From positions 81,512,363-81,576,362 of the forward strand of contig CM061239.1 in the NCBI GenBank assembly GCA_030848705.1: DNA of 64,000 bases. Direction: 5' to 3'. A program made the position numbers and the translations under genes. The DNA comes from Heracleum sosnowskyi. Lineage: Eukaryota > Streptophyta > Magnoliopsida > Apiales > Apiaceae. Every line of letters begins with the position of its first letter. Position 1 is the first letter of the stretch. This document shows positions 45,940 to 59,300 of this stretch, one piece after another. Below the pieces are notes generated by a model. That model searched no databases. It worked only from the letters and a program-made list of their open reading frames with translations, and was not told where the DNA came from.

Positions 45940-47040
45940 CTAAGTGTTAGTTTTAAGGACCCATACTTGCTTGGATCCTTTGTCTTTCTTAACAGTGTTA
46001 GTTTTTGCAGCGGAATCACTATCAACAGAGTTTAAACTAACATTGTCAGACTTTACACTTGCAGAGTTTGCTCTAACCCATTTCAAGTTGGGTTTTAGCT
46101 CATAATAGTTATGATAAATAGCATGATAACTCTTACAAGTATAAATAGAATGCCAAGTGCTCCCACAGTGTGTGCATAAAGTCTGTGGTTTAACCCTTAC
46201 ATAATCATTCTTTACTCCTGATGTAGAAGGTAAAGAATTAATATGTTTGTTCTTATTTCAAAATCTAGCAAGATGGTTAGTACTACCACAATTATAACAT
46301 GTTTTCCTTGGAGCAGCATCAGTAGGCAAATGATTATTTCTTTTATTTATGCCTATTTTTCCATTCCTATTCTTCTTGGACCCTTTTGGTTTCATGGCAG
46401 ATTTTACCTCTTTGAGCTTATGATTGAACTGTTTTCCTGTCATCAAACCAACATTAACCTGTTTTTCACAAGTTTTTACTGGCTTTCTAATAGCTTCTAC
46501 TTCCATAAGATTTTCTGTTATAATATTTTCCTGTTTTTCACAGGTTTCATCTGATTCCATATCAGCTTCTCTTACTACAACAGATTTTAACTTATTAGAT
46601 TCTGGAACAAATTTCACAGGTTTAAGTTGTGGTTTAACCTTAACCTTGTCTTTAAACCTAAGTTCATCATTTTCACAATAGCCTAAACCTATAGAATCTG
46701 TCTGAAACACTTGATGAGTGTCTCTTCCAGAGTTTGTCCAAGTCTTGATTATTTTTCTTTCTTTTTCTAGATCAGATTCTAGTTGCTTATATCTTTTGAG
46801 CAACTCCTGTTCAACATAAACAGCATCATCTCTTTCTTTTTGAATCTGCTTCATATTTTCAAGTTCTCCTTCAAGAAACTTGTTTCTATCTTTAAGACTA
46901 AGATTCTCAGATTTAATTCTCTCATTCTCTAAAGTCTGATCCCTATAACTAACATGTACGCTTTTCAGATATACTCTTAATTCAGATATATTATCAGTAT
47001 CATAAGCATAAGTAGTTAGGGGTACCTTATTTTCAGATGA
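45940..47040 (-). pseudogene. gag: Copia-2 gag, C-terminal part, with a TGA at a zinc-knuckle cysteine
   Basis: Continues the N-terminal gag part (61503-62726) in the same frame once Gypsy-A and one TTCAG are removed. It is coiled-coil-like (RNKFLEGELENMKQIQKERD) and then carries CYNCGSTNHLARF, where the TGA at 46258-46260 falls exactly on the fourth ligand of the CCHC knuckle. The frame then continues through another knuckle, CTHCGSTWHSIYTC, to KQVWVLKTNT and TAG at 45940-45942. The counterpart in Copia-1 ends KQFWVPKSA. The joined gag would be about 774 codons. Confidence 0.85.
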
Positions 47041-47045
47041 TTCAG

Positions 47046-50000
47046 TGTAATAACCCGAATTTTTGGATTAATTAAAACTTTTCTTATTATGATTAAGTGC
47101 ATCAGTGAATAGTGAATTTGGTGGATGAATAGTGATTTTGAGGATTAACAAAGTTTTTCATGCCACCTATGTACGAGACGTAGTGTGGATATTCCGAAGT
47201 CATATTAGTGATCTACGGAGTAAATAAGTGAATGCAAAGATGATCGGAATTCAGAAATTCCAAATTTTATTTTGGTAAAATATTTGACCGGACAGCGAAT
47301 TATATATTATTATATTCAAGAAATGAGATATTAAAATGGAGGATTTGAGGATTTAATATTTTGGAATTTTATTATATTTGATTTGAGAATTTAGAACGAA
47401 AACCACTGGGACAGTGAAACGAATGTTTTAGAAACCGCTGATACTTTATAACGAGATTAAGCGATTAAGCGAACAAATCATGGATTAAGGATTGAAATTA
47501 TGACAAGATTAAATATAGACATGGAAGTAACATGTAACAAGATTAATTCGAGAATGCAACATTTGGATCATCCATGTGAAAGGAAAGCGAACCAGTAAAG
47601 CTACTTTATCTAGACCAGTGCATGTTGGACAAGTGTCAGAAGGAGAGGCAACCAAGGGTGATGACTCACCAATTGCATACAAATATCAGCATTCTTATCA
47701 TTATTACACAAAACAAAAAGAAAAGAAGAAAAGCTCTCTCTCTCTCTCATTTTCCAGATTTCTGCCCAGCAGGACCAAGCAATGAAGAAAAATTCGTAAC
47801 TTGATATCTACTCATGATAAAATCATCCAATTTTAACCACAGCTTCTACACTCCATGTATAACATCTGTTCAAAATTTCATGGCAATCCAAGGTGTTTAG
47901 CCTAGTCAAATATCCTCCCCAAGTTGAAGAATCTAAACTGCCATGATCTTGGCAGTTTCTGCACCGATTTTCAAACGGCCGTATCTCTCTCATTTCTAAA
48001 TGAAATCTTGCGTTCTATAGCTTGTTGGAAAGCCATGGAGATGCTCTACAACTACTCTTCGGAAACCTCGCCCAGAAAAGCAGGGTAAGGACCTCGTTTG
48101 GGCAGTTCTTTGAACAGATGAATAGTAACTTTCAATAACTAACTTTGATTTCTTGACTTCTTTTGATAATCTAAGCTTGGCCAAGGAAATCTAAGGGCTA
48201 GACAAGGCTTACTACGTGATCATACACTCCAAGGAAGGTATTAACCCCATGAACCCTTAGTTGACTTTGAGTTTTGTGGATGTTCTTGATGATTGTTAGA
48301 CTAGTTGAGATTATAGTGTTAATATAAGCATGTTAGCATGATCTTGTAGTTGGTTTAGCCATTTGTTGATTAAGATGTTAAAGTATGATACCCCTGGACT
48401 TGTGAATCATGTGTTTAAGATGTATGGATGCCCGGTGTGGCTTGGTTTGATGATTATGATTTTTGGAACGTCCGATTTATAGCCGTCGTAATGCCCAAAT
48501 TTTTACCTACTGATTGGTTCCCTGTTTTTCCTCTGTTAGAGCTCGACCCTTGAGTCCTACTGCCCATGATTGTGTATTTTATGTTATAAGCTTCGTAATG
48601 ATATGTGGTTCGCCTAATTTGGCCGAACGGTTTAAGAGAAAAGTGAGTTTTAGTAAACGCCGTTCGGAAGAACGACCCATCTCTGGTCAGCAACTTTGAG
48701 TCTATATTTGGACCACTTCGGAGCCATATTAAAATGTGAAACTTTGAGGAATAATACTAGAGACAGTTAGGAAGGCTCACGAAAAGGATTCGTATTAAAA
48801 AGATTATTTTTCGATTTTATAAAAATGTTTTAGTCAAGGTCGCGCAAGTGAAAACCACTGAAAACGAGACTTAGAAACCAAGGTTCCAAATGGTTAAGTA
48901 TAACTTGGATTTGAGAATGGATTTCGAACCAAACTTATGATATAAGAATTTGACAAATAACATGGACTTAGTATGAGCCTATAACGAGTTAGTAATTCCT
49001 TGGTTGTGTTTCGCTTACGTGTTTAAGCATTGAGTTATAAGTGGTTTATCGAGGGGATTAACCGTGTGTTTTCGTTTGACTTTGTCTAGATTGTCCAGCA
49101 TCGTCGCGAACCCCTATCACTTCTCGAGCATCAGGCAAGTTTACTAAACCTTACTCTATTATTCAGAGTAGGTATATTTTCCAATGTTCAATACTTGTGT
49201 ATTCTCAATTTATATACCAAATCTTTGTTGCAAGTATTGTGGAAGGTTTTCTAAATCTATACTTTGAAGTATTGATTATATATTACTGCTTTTGCCATGT
49301 GTGGAGTTATACAGTTGTGCGATACATGTTATATATTGTATAAAATAGAGTTTGATTTGGGCTTATATATAAGCTTTGAGATAAAGTAGTTATAAACCGG
49401 TATACCTTGTAGCTCTAGAGATACGAGCATACTTCTTGTTTTCGACTCTAGACCGGGAGTCAGTATTTGAGATATGAAGATAGCCGTGAAAACCCGGAGG
49501 GATTCCAGCGGCAGTGTACTAATTATTTTGAGGACTGCTATTATTAAACATTAATTACATTTCTAGAAAGTATTAATTACCTGGAAATGATTTGAGGAAT
49601 GTTATTTGAATATTACCTCATTCGAAGGTTATTATTTGAAAATGATTTGGTAACTGGCTTATAAGCTAGATATGGGATATCGGTTATAAGCCAGGTTTTT
49701 ATAAATGCCCTAGGATAAGGGCGTGTGATTTTCCCTAAGATCAGAAATAATTATATTTCGGTATATGTTAAAGGTTATTTCCGATAAGATATCGGGTAAC
49801 TGTTACTCGAGGGTTAATTGTTTTATTTAAGAATATTAATTATTAATATTCATTTGAGGGTTATTGACATTAAGAATATTATTTGTTAATATTCATTTTA
49901 AGAATATTATTCATTAATATTCATTTGAGGATTATCGACTTAGAGAATATTATATATGTTCATTTGAGGATTATTGACTTGGAGAATATTATTTATATTC

Positions 50001-52196
50001 ATTTGAGGATTATTGACTTTAAGAATATTATTGTGAATATTCATCTGGGGTTTATTTAATGAATAGTAATTTTGAATATTCATTTGAAGATTATTTTATT
50101 AATTAATGAATATTATTTATGAATATTCATTCGAGAATTAATTATTTATTTAATGAATATTACTTTTGAATATTCATTTGAGACTTAATTATTTAATGGA
50201 CATTATTTTTCGAATATTCCTTTGAGATTTATTAATTAATGAATATTATTTTGAATATTCATTGGGGGTTTACTTATTTGAGGAATATTATTTTTAATAT
50301 TCATTCGAGGTTTATATTATCTTGAATATTCATTCGGGGTTTATTAGTTAATGAATATTATCTTCGAAGATTCGTTTAAAGGTTACTTATTCAATAAATA
50401 TTATTAATTATTTTCAAATCAAAAAGAGGTTCCCAAAACAAATGTTTTTCCATTTAAATCTGTCTTTTAAAGAAGATTTAAATGCTCGCTCAATTATCAA
50501 AAATATGGGAAACCTGTTTTAAGTAACTGCAACTCTTTTTAAACTCTCAACTCAAAACTGTCAGGGGACAGATATTTTATCGAAGCAATTTAGTTGCTGC
50601 AAGTCAAATATTGTGTTACCACCTCAACGATCGAGGGGTAAATTCCTGGAACAAGTCGATATCCATTAACAAGCATCGCTTGGGAAATATTGGAGAATCT
50701 TCCTTTCCAACCTAGATATGACTACTGAGTGGAGTCGTATCAACAAGTATTATACTTGGGGAAAGGAAGACGATCTTTACGTTTCAGAGTCATGGATTTC
50801 ATCTGAACTAGGAGCATGTGTAAGAGGTCGAGTCGCGCCGATCCATCACCTTATTGCCCCAAATGGGCCGGGAGATCCAGAAAGGCGGTAGACAATGTCA
50901 GGCTGTCGTGATACTTCCATCTACATGTAGAAAACATATTTTCGTTGTACAACCTGCTACTGATCATAGTAAGGTTGGTACGACGGGCGCGGAGAAGGCT
51001 CCAGTATTGGTTCATCATCCATTTTGGATAATTCTGCAACATGTACTGAAAGGGACCACGGATGGCTCCGTTGGTACAGGTTTACCGATCATGTTGGCAG
51101 AGGGATTCTACAACATGTATTGAAAGGGACCAAGGATGACACCGTGGTACAGGTTTACCGGTCATGTTGGCAGGGGGTCGAAAAGTGTTCAAAATAAAGT
51201 TACAATAAATTCATGCAACTCCATCTTTTATGAGTTATGACTCTGATAAAACCTGATTAAGGATATATATGCCTAAGTGGATTTTGGGTTACGGAAATAT
51301 TATATTAATTTTCCTCGTAACTTCCTCTTTTATATCATATGACTCTGTGGATACCTTACATAACATGAGTTATGGTAAGGGAGTTGTTTATACTAAATCA
51401 TCTTATAACTTCTTTTAAGTTATGTGTTGATATTCTGCTTACATAGCAGATATTTTTGGAAGAGTTATATTGGTTTACTTTGAAACCTTATCTTTTATAT
51501 TATACTAGAACTTTGTTCAGAGTATGAATATTGAAAGTTGCAGAAATACTATGAAAATGATATTTGAAGTACATTAATGGTACTGTTCTTGGGAATACAT
51601 TCCGATAAGGGAATAATTTCAGTATCGAGATATTTTGACAAATTATTGTCTTATACCCGCTTTATTCTGGGTTGAGTTAAAGGCAGGATTATGCCATATT
51701 TTTATTACCTTGCTGAGCTATCGCTCACTCTTGCTATTGTTTTATATATATTATATAGCAGCGAAGCAGGATGCCAATGGGACGACACATACCCCGCAAG
51801 GCGTTTCCATAAACAGTTTCTAGCAGTGATCCCGAAGAGTAGTACGAACCAATCGAATCAGGCTACGGCTTTTGGCATTCAACTTATGTATAGACATGAA
51901 TGGTATTAGAGGATTGTAAGCATCAGAAGGCTAAGTTGGTAATGTAACAATACTTAGAAAATTGTATCAGTAACAGATTCAAAAGACATTTGGGTATTGT
52001 AATAAAAATTATTTATTCCGCAGTTGTTGTATTGTGTCGTTTCTGAGACTCTAACCTGTGTGTGTGTGTGTGTGAAACATATATTGTGGGGTCATGAGCA
52101 GGTGAATTATGAATGGTGTGAGTGATACAGGTAAGGCAAGGAGTACATGGATCGTGACTACTCTAAATCCCTGACCCCGGATTTGGGGCTGTTACA
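47046..52196 (+). repeat. 5' LTR of Gypsy-A
   Basis: 5151 bases, non-coding. A minisatellite at about 49830-50400 is built on GAATATTCATTTGAGG-like units of 40-60 bases. A 74-base direct duplication (51031 and 51105) contains ACAGGTTTACCG. A (GT)n run lies near 52060. Short open frames inside are duplicated in the other LTR and have no supported product. Confidence 0.92.
49830..50400 (+). repeat. GAATATTC minisatellite inside the Gypsy-A 5' LTR
   Basis: About a dozen degenerate units, each with AATATTATT then AATATTCATTTGAGG (or GGGG) and TTATT. GAATATTC is a perfect palindrome. The copy in the other LTR lies at about 59136-59706. Confidence 0.8.
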
Positions 52197-55120
52197 GAGA
52201 TGGTATCAGAGCGTTAGGTTACAGTCCTCAGAAACGATAGGAGATCGAGTCTTACAATACCCTTAATAATGATAAGGACATTTAGAGCTCAAATTGAGTT
52301 CGTAGTCGGGTTAGAGGACATGACCCTGGCTGTTTAAGATGAAGCTCGAGAGGGGACTTCTTTTGGGAAACCGTACTTAGGACTTCGTGGTTAGCCACCT
52401 TGATTCGTATGAGTTATAGATGGATGGGATTCTGAGATACCAGATCCCGAGGCCTTCGAGTAGGCATTTGATGATGAGTTCCTTGAAATGGACGGAGACC
52501 CGATAAAGGAAGATCCATAGGAGGATCTAGAGGAAGACCCCATAGTGGGTCAAGGAAAGAATCTTGTAGAGGACGTGTTGATTGATAAAGATGTGGTGTG
52601 TTACTTGAGGTCTAATAATAAGACCGGACGAACCTTCAAGGGATAAATAAGGGACGAGACGAGAGGTTAAGGATCGTTCATGATTCATCAAGAGGTATGA
52701 CAAAGAAAATGGAGTAGAGTCTCCAAGGCAGAAGAGGTAGAGGCAGTATAGCCAGTATCAGTGGATTGATTCGACTTGAACGAAACCTGTTACTCGTAGT
52801 CAGTTATAGTTGCCCATAAGGAGGCGGCATACGTAAGAACCAAGATGTTCAGATTTTCACGAACGATTAAGGGTACTTAGTTGCCTATAATAGTGAAAGG
52901 AATTGCTTTGGCTATGAGGTTTCAATCCCCCACGACCAGCGATTCCACTGGAAATAGTGTCTATTACATCGTTGAGGGATTTTATTATCTCAAGGAGAAT
53001 TTTGGGTATATGTACCATGCAAACGTTATTGTAAGACAAGCACACTAAGATGGAATCGAGAACGAGATTTACCACCCTCAGGAAACCAGGAAGGAATTAT
53101 GAGGATAGAACAGAAAGGTCGGAAATCAGATCCGAGCATTACTAGTAGGTAATAAGATTGATCAAATTTCCCTGATTTTTGAAAGAAATTCAGTAAATTT
53201 TGGCAAACCTTGTCTTTCTGATTACCAGAGGACGTCACCAAAGAGAGTGGAAATTAGAGCGAACCCTGTGGATTGGGTAAGATAGCCGTTATATGAGTTG
53301 GTGGACAGACCCTGATTGCTATAATTGAATGTAGAGATAAAATGATGAAGTTGAGATTGGACGGTAAAGGCGAAATATATTTAAAGACCAAGACGGACTA
53401 AGAAGTTCCGGGATTGACTTAAATGAAAAGGCTATTGTGCCAAAAGTGTGGAGTACCGCCCAGTCGACATGAGGAAATGTCATTGCTATGGGCGACAGCG
53501 GTATCGAAGTCTTCTTATAGAACAGAACGCTTATTTGAGATGTCTGCGCCTAGTCGAATAGAATTCCCTGCGATTGCAAATGTTGATGGTTGAATTCTTA
53601 GCGACTATTATAAGTCGGCAATGACGTAAGTATCGAGTACCTTAGGGTGTGCCTGAAGAAGAAAAGCTTTAGAATGGAACGATTATCCATTAGAGGAGCC
53701 GACGTAAAAGGCATCTGTAGAGACCTTGGTAGTACCCTCCCCATTTGCAAATTATGTGGGATATTTCCCCAATCTATGATCTATCTTGACCTCTTTCCAA
53801 GAAAGAATTCTGATAAAGGGTATATTCCCTCTTCGAAGTTGTTTTATAACACTTGTGCAAAACCCTATTCAGTTTCACTTGTGCCAGAGGCTGTCACAAT
53901 GCCTACTTTCAGGTTTTCGAAGCCCTGTCAAATGATGTTATTTAAGCTTTGACTTTTCTTCAAATAATGAATGACCCTATGGTGATACCTCACCACTTGT
54001 TTGTTAAGTACCAGTGTCCTTTTTGGTTATTCTTTTCTTTGTATTTTCTTTGGAAACCGCACCTTTGGAATCTGTTCAATTTTAATCCAAGGTGTTCCTT
54101 TAAGAAATATTGTCGAAAGACGATAATCATTAAATTGATATCGAATTGCTTTCATATTTTTCAACCTCCACTGAGACGAACAACCCTATACCTATAGGGG
54201 CTACAAGGACTATCTGTCTGTGTGATAGAAGTCTGATGGGACGCCATCACTTGTAAGTTGTGAAATACAAGAAGGCTAATTACCTTTAGTAATGTCTCAA
54301 TCGAGGCACACAACGTTGAGTTCTTATGATCATATTGATCTCTCGGTAAAATTCTTTTACCTCCAATAAGGTTACCTTAAAACTCATAACCTTGTGATCA
54401 CCAGTGTGTGACGTTTTCCTTGATATGGGAGCTGTCTTTTCAAGGCCCCATGATCTTTGTTGTCCTCATTGAATTCTAAGGGGGAGGCCAACCAGGTCAA
54501 ATAAGTCAAAATTCGCTGATAGGAATTAGATTCGCAACGAAATCGCCTATGACAGGAGCGAATCCCTAAGACGAATAGAATGTTGGTGACGTATCAACGA
54601 AATTGATTTATTCTCCCAAGGATGTTATGATAATGGAAAGCGTGTCAATCGACATATGTGAAAGGAATAGCGATGTGTCGTGTACTCCAGTGACAACGGT
54701 GTTAGATAGATGCCCTATAATGGAATTGAGATTTTGGAAGAGTTGTTTATGAATGGACACTACCTCTGGGTTAGCAAGATAAGTACTGGCGATGGAGTCA
54801 GAGGGAGCTGGTATTGTGACTTGGGAGAAGTTGATATTATTATAAGGATGGGTTGGTTGACACCCAATGGAGCCCAGACTGATTGTAAGAGAGAGAGAGT
54901 AATAAATAAAGGATGGAGACAGATTCAGAGATTCTTGAATATAGTTCCGACTAAGAAACTATTACGCCAGAAATACGAGGCTTAATTAGCTCTTATGGTT
55001 GACGCCAAGGAAAGAGATACCAAGTATAAAGGGAACTAAAATGGTTTTGGGAGATTGTACAAGGTTTTAATAAGCTACCAGATATCGATTTGGATGACAT
55101 GAGAATGAATACCGAGTATT
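52197..55120 (+). other. Gypsy-A interior, gag/protease side, not readable as protein
   Basis: Primer binding site TGGTATCAGAGC at 52201-52212, four bases after the LTR. Beyond it are short peptides in shifting frames, such as an acidic EEDP stretch near 52500 and CQKCGVPPSRHEE near 53440. They are consistent with eroded gag and protease sequence but too damaged to assign. Confidence 0.6.
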
Positions 55121-55129
55121 CAGAGTACA

Positions 55130-55650
55130 ATGGGAATGAAAGGGTTAGTGACTCAGCTACAAGAGTTGTTGTATAAGGGTATGATAAGACCCCGTGTACC
55201 ACCATGGAGAGCCCAGTGTTGTTGTAAGAAAGAAAGATGTTAACGCAAGATTATGCATCGAACCTCGAGAGTTGTATGAGTTCGACATGGAGAATAGGTA
55301 CCCTTGTAAATGATTGTTTGATCAGCGGAAGAACGCTGTGTATTTCCAAATTTATTTAAGAACTGGATATTACCAGTTGGAAGTTAAATTCGAGGATATA
55401 CCCAAGACTGCGATTCATACTAGGAATAGACACTTAGAGTTTTCAGCGAAGTTGTTTTGGGGTTGATTAGTGCACCCACAAATTTTGATGGAATGTAATG
55501 AAGTGGCTTTCAGTTATCCGTGATAGTAGATAACATGAGATGGAGAAATGGCTAGAATTGACCTAGAATTATGACTGTGAGATACACTACCATCCGGGGA
55601 AGGCCAATGTGGTGGCCGATGCCCTTAATGAAAATGAGACAGAGATGGAT
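55130..55650 (+). pseudogene. Gypsy-A reverse transcriptase / RNase H remnants
   Basis: Frame-shifting fragments read LQELLYKGMIRP, KKDVNARLCIEPREL and TGYYQLEVKFEDIPKTAIHT, matching the N-terminal RT block of Ty3 elements. The sequence then jumps, with the YxDD region absent, to YDCEIHYHPGKANVVADAL (about 55560-55630), the end of the RNase H region. Stops and frameshifts are frequent. Confidence 0.75.
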
Positions 55651-55659
55651 TCCGAAGGA

Positions 55660-56349
55660 TCGGGAATTAAAGGATGAGATTTTACACAAAACCCAAGTTA
55701 ATCCGACAAACTAGAAAGGCAAAAGATTTCACCAACAAGCGGCTAGTAACAGCCAAGACAGACAGAGAAAGTATGCGGACTAAGCCCACGAGTATAGAGA
55801 TAGTACTGCTATTGATAAGCTAAATGGCAAGTTGATGAATGACAATCAAGTTTATGCTGGTGTATTTCTGTACAAACAAGATAGAGAATATGAGGTTAGC
55901 GATTCGTGATGCTAAAGGTATCTCCATGGAAAGAATTAATGAGATTTGAAAAGAAAGGGAAGTTGAGCCCGAGATTCATTGGGCCATCTGAGATTTTAAA
56001 ATGCGTCAGGAAGGTGGCCTACGAGCCAGCCTTACCCCCCCAAACTTGTAGAATGGTCATAACGGGGTTCAGGTGTCAATGCTACGTCAGTATACTATAG
56101 ATGCCCGGCATATGTAGAGTACGAGCAGGTAGATATACAACCTGGTCTGACTTACAAAGAGAAACTTGTGGAAATCACGGATAGAAAAGAACAAGTGCTA
56201 AGAGACGAGGTTGCCAAGCTAGTGAGAGGTTTGTGGAGAAACAAGAGGTGGAAGAATCCACCTGGGAGTTAGAAAGTGCAATGGGAGAGAAGTACCCCCA
56301 GTTATGCCTAAGTTGATTCCGGGACGGAATCCTTTTAAGGAGGGGAGAC
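55660..56349 (+). pseudogene. Gypsy-A integrase C-terminus / chromodomain remnant and polypurine tract
   Basis: LKVSPWKELMRFEKKGKLSP and RFIGPSEIL (55909-56000) are the classic integrase C-terminal block of Tekay-type Ty3 elements. The YEQVDIQPGLTYKE and DRKEQVLR stretch follows, and then a chromodomain-like tail. The catalytic core upstream is missing. The purine-rich AAGGAGGGGAGAC at 56337-56349 is the polypurine tract next to the 3' LTR. Confidence 0.78.
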
Positions 56350-59300
56350 TGTAATAACCCGAATTTTTGGATTAATTAAAACTTTTCTTATTATGATTAA
56401 GTGCATCAGTGAATAGTGAATTTGGTGGATGAATAGTGATTTTGAGGATTAACAAAGTTTTTCATGCCACCTATGTACGAGACGTAGTGTGGATATTCCG
56501 AAGTCATATTAGTGATCTACGGAGTAAATAAGTGAATGCAAAGATGATCGGAATTCAGAAATTCCAAATTTTATTTTGGTAAAATATTTGACCGGACAGC
56601 GAATTATATATTATTATATTCAAGAAATGAGATATTAAAATGGAGGATTTGAGGATTTAATATTTTGGAATTTTATTATATTTGATTTGAGAATTTAGAA
56701 CGAAAACCACTGGGACAGTGAAACGAATGTTTTAGAAACCGCTGATACTTTATAACGAGATTAAGCGATTAAGCGAACAAATCATGGATTAAGGATTGAA
56801 ATTATGACAAGATTAAATATAGACATGGAAGTAACATGTAACAAGATTAATTCGAGAATGCAACATTTGGATCATCCATGTGAAAGGAAAGCGAACCAGT
56901 AAAGCTACTTTATCTAGACCAGTGCATGTTGGACAAGTGTCAGAAGGAGAGGCAACCAAGGGTGATGACTCACCAATTGCATACAAATATCAGCATTCTT
57001 ATCATTATTACACAAAACAAAAAGAAAAGAAGAAAAGCTCTCTCTCTCTCTCTCATTTTCCAGATTTCTGCCCAGCAGGACCAAGCAATGAAGAAAAATT
57101 CGTAACTTGATATCTACTCATGATAAAATCATCCAATTTTAACCACAGCTTCTACACTCCATGTATAACATCTGTTCAAAATTTCATGGCAATCCAAGGT
57201 GTTTAGCCTAGTCAAATATCCTCCCCAAGTTGAAGAATCTAAACTGCCATGATCTTGGCAGTTTCTGCACCGATTTTCAAACGGCCGTATCTCTCTCATT
57301 TCTAAATGAAATCTTGCGTTCTATAGCTTGTTGGAAAGCCATGGAGATGCTCTACAACTACTCTTCGGAAACCTCGCCCAGAAAAGCAGGGTAAGGACCT
57401 CGTTTGGGCAGTTCTTTGAACAGATGAATAGTAACTTTCAATAACTAACTTTGATTTCTTGACTTCTTTTGATAATCTAAGCTTGGCCAAGGAAATCTAA
57501 GGGCTAGACAAGGCTTACTACGTGATCATACACTCCAAGGAAGGTATTAACCCCATGAACCCTTAGTTGACTTTGAGTTTTGTGGATGTTCTTGATGATT
57601 GTTAGACTAGTTGAGATTATAGTGTTAATATAAGCATGTTAGCATGATCTTGTAGTTGGTTTAGCCATTTGTTGATTAAGATGTTAAAGTATGATACCCC
57701 TGGACTTGTGAATCATGTGTTTAAGATGTATGGATGCCCGGTGTGGCTTGGTTTGATGATTATGATTTTTGGAACGTCCGATTTATAGCCGTCGTAATGC
57801 CCAAATTTTTACCTACTGATTGGTTCCCTGTTTTTCCTCTGTTAGAGCTCGACCCTTGAGTCCTACTGCCCATGATTGTGTATTTTATGTTATAAGCTTC
57901 GTAATGATATGTGGTTCGCCTAATTTGGCCGAACGGTTTAAGAGAAAAGTGAGTTTTAGTAAACGCCGTTCGGAAGAACGACCCATCTCTGGTCAGCAAC
58001 TTTGAGTCTATATTTGGACCACTTCGGAGCCATATTAAAATGTGAAACTTTGAGGAATGATACTAGAGACAGTTAGGAAGGCTCACGAAAAGGATTCGTA
58101 TTAAAAAGATTATTTTTCGATTTTATAAAAATGTTTTAGTCAAGGTCGCGCAAGTGAAAACCACTGAAAACGAGACTTAGAAACCAAGGTTCCAAATGGT
58201 TAAGTATAACTTGGATTTGAGAATGGATTTCGAACCAAACTTATGATATAAGAATTTGACAAATAACATGGACTTAGTATGAGCCTATAACGAGTTAGTA
58301 ATTCCTTGGTTGTGTTTTGCTTACGTGTTTAAGCATTGAGTTATAAGTGGTTTATCGAGGGGATTAACCGTGTGTTTTCGTTTGACTTTGTCTAGATTGT
58401 CCAGCATCGTCGCGAACCCCTATCACTTCTCGAGCATCAGGCAAGTTTACTAAACCTTACTCTATTATTCAGAGTAGGTATATTTTCCAATGTTCAATAC
58501 TTGTGTATTCTCAATTTATATACCAAATCTTTGTTGCAAGTATTGTGGAAGGTTTTCTAAATCTATACTTTGAAGTATTGATTATATATTACTGCTTTTG
58601 CCATGTGTGGAGTTATACAGTTGTGCGATACATGTTATATATTGTATAAAATAGAGTTTGATTTGGGCTTATATATAAGCTTTGAGATAAAGTAGTTATA
58701 AACCGGTATACCTTGTAGCTCTAGAGATACGAGCATACTTCTTGTTTTCGACTCTAGACCGGGAGTCAGTATTTGAGATATGAAGATAGCCGTGAAAACC
58801 CGGAGGGATTCCAGCGGCAGTGTACTAATTATTTTGAGGACTGCTATTATTAAACATTAATTACATTTCTAGAAAGTATTAATTACCTGGAAATGATTTG
58901 AGGAATGTTATTTGAATATTACCTCATTCGAAGGTTATTATTTGAAAATGATTTGGTAACTGGCTTATAAGCTAGATATGGGATATCGGTTATAAGCCAG
59001 GTTTTTATAAATGCCCTAGGATAAGGGCGTGTGATTTTCCCTAAGATCAGAAATAATTATATTTCGGTATATGTTAAAGGTTATTTCCGATAAGATATCG
59101 GGTAACTGTTACTCGAGGGTTAATTGTTTTATTTAAGAATATTAATTATTAATATTCATTTGAGGGTTATTGACATTAAGAATATTATTTGTTAATATTC
59201 ATTTTAAGAATATTATTCATTAATATTCATTTGAGGATTATCGACTTAGAGAATATTATATATGTTCATTTGAGGATTATTGACTTGGAGAATATTATTT

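Noticed and set aside
47576..47785. Short ORF MKGKRTSKATLS in the Gypsy-A LTR, repeated at 56880
   Set aside because: It lies in a non-coding LTR, its end differs between copies because of a CT-run indel, and no motif supports a product.
48454..48693. 79-residue minus-strand ORF MLTRDGSFFRTAF in the LTR, repeated at 57760
   Set aside because: Identical copies simply reflect LTR duplication; no family resemblance and no initiation context.
50851..51123. Overlapping 63- and 89-residue ORFs on both strands, repeated at 60157
   Set aside because: Both fall in the LTR, span the 74-base duplication and have no recognisable similarity.
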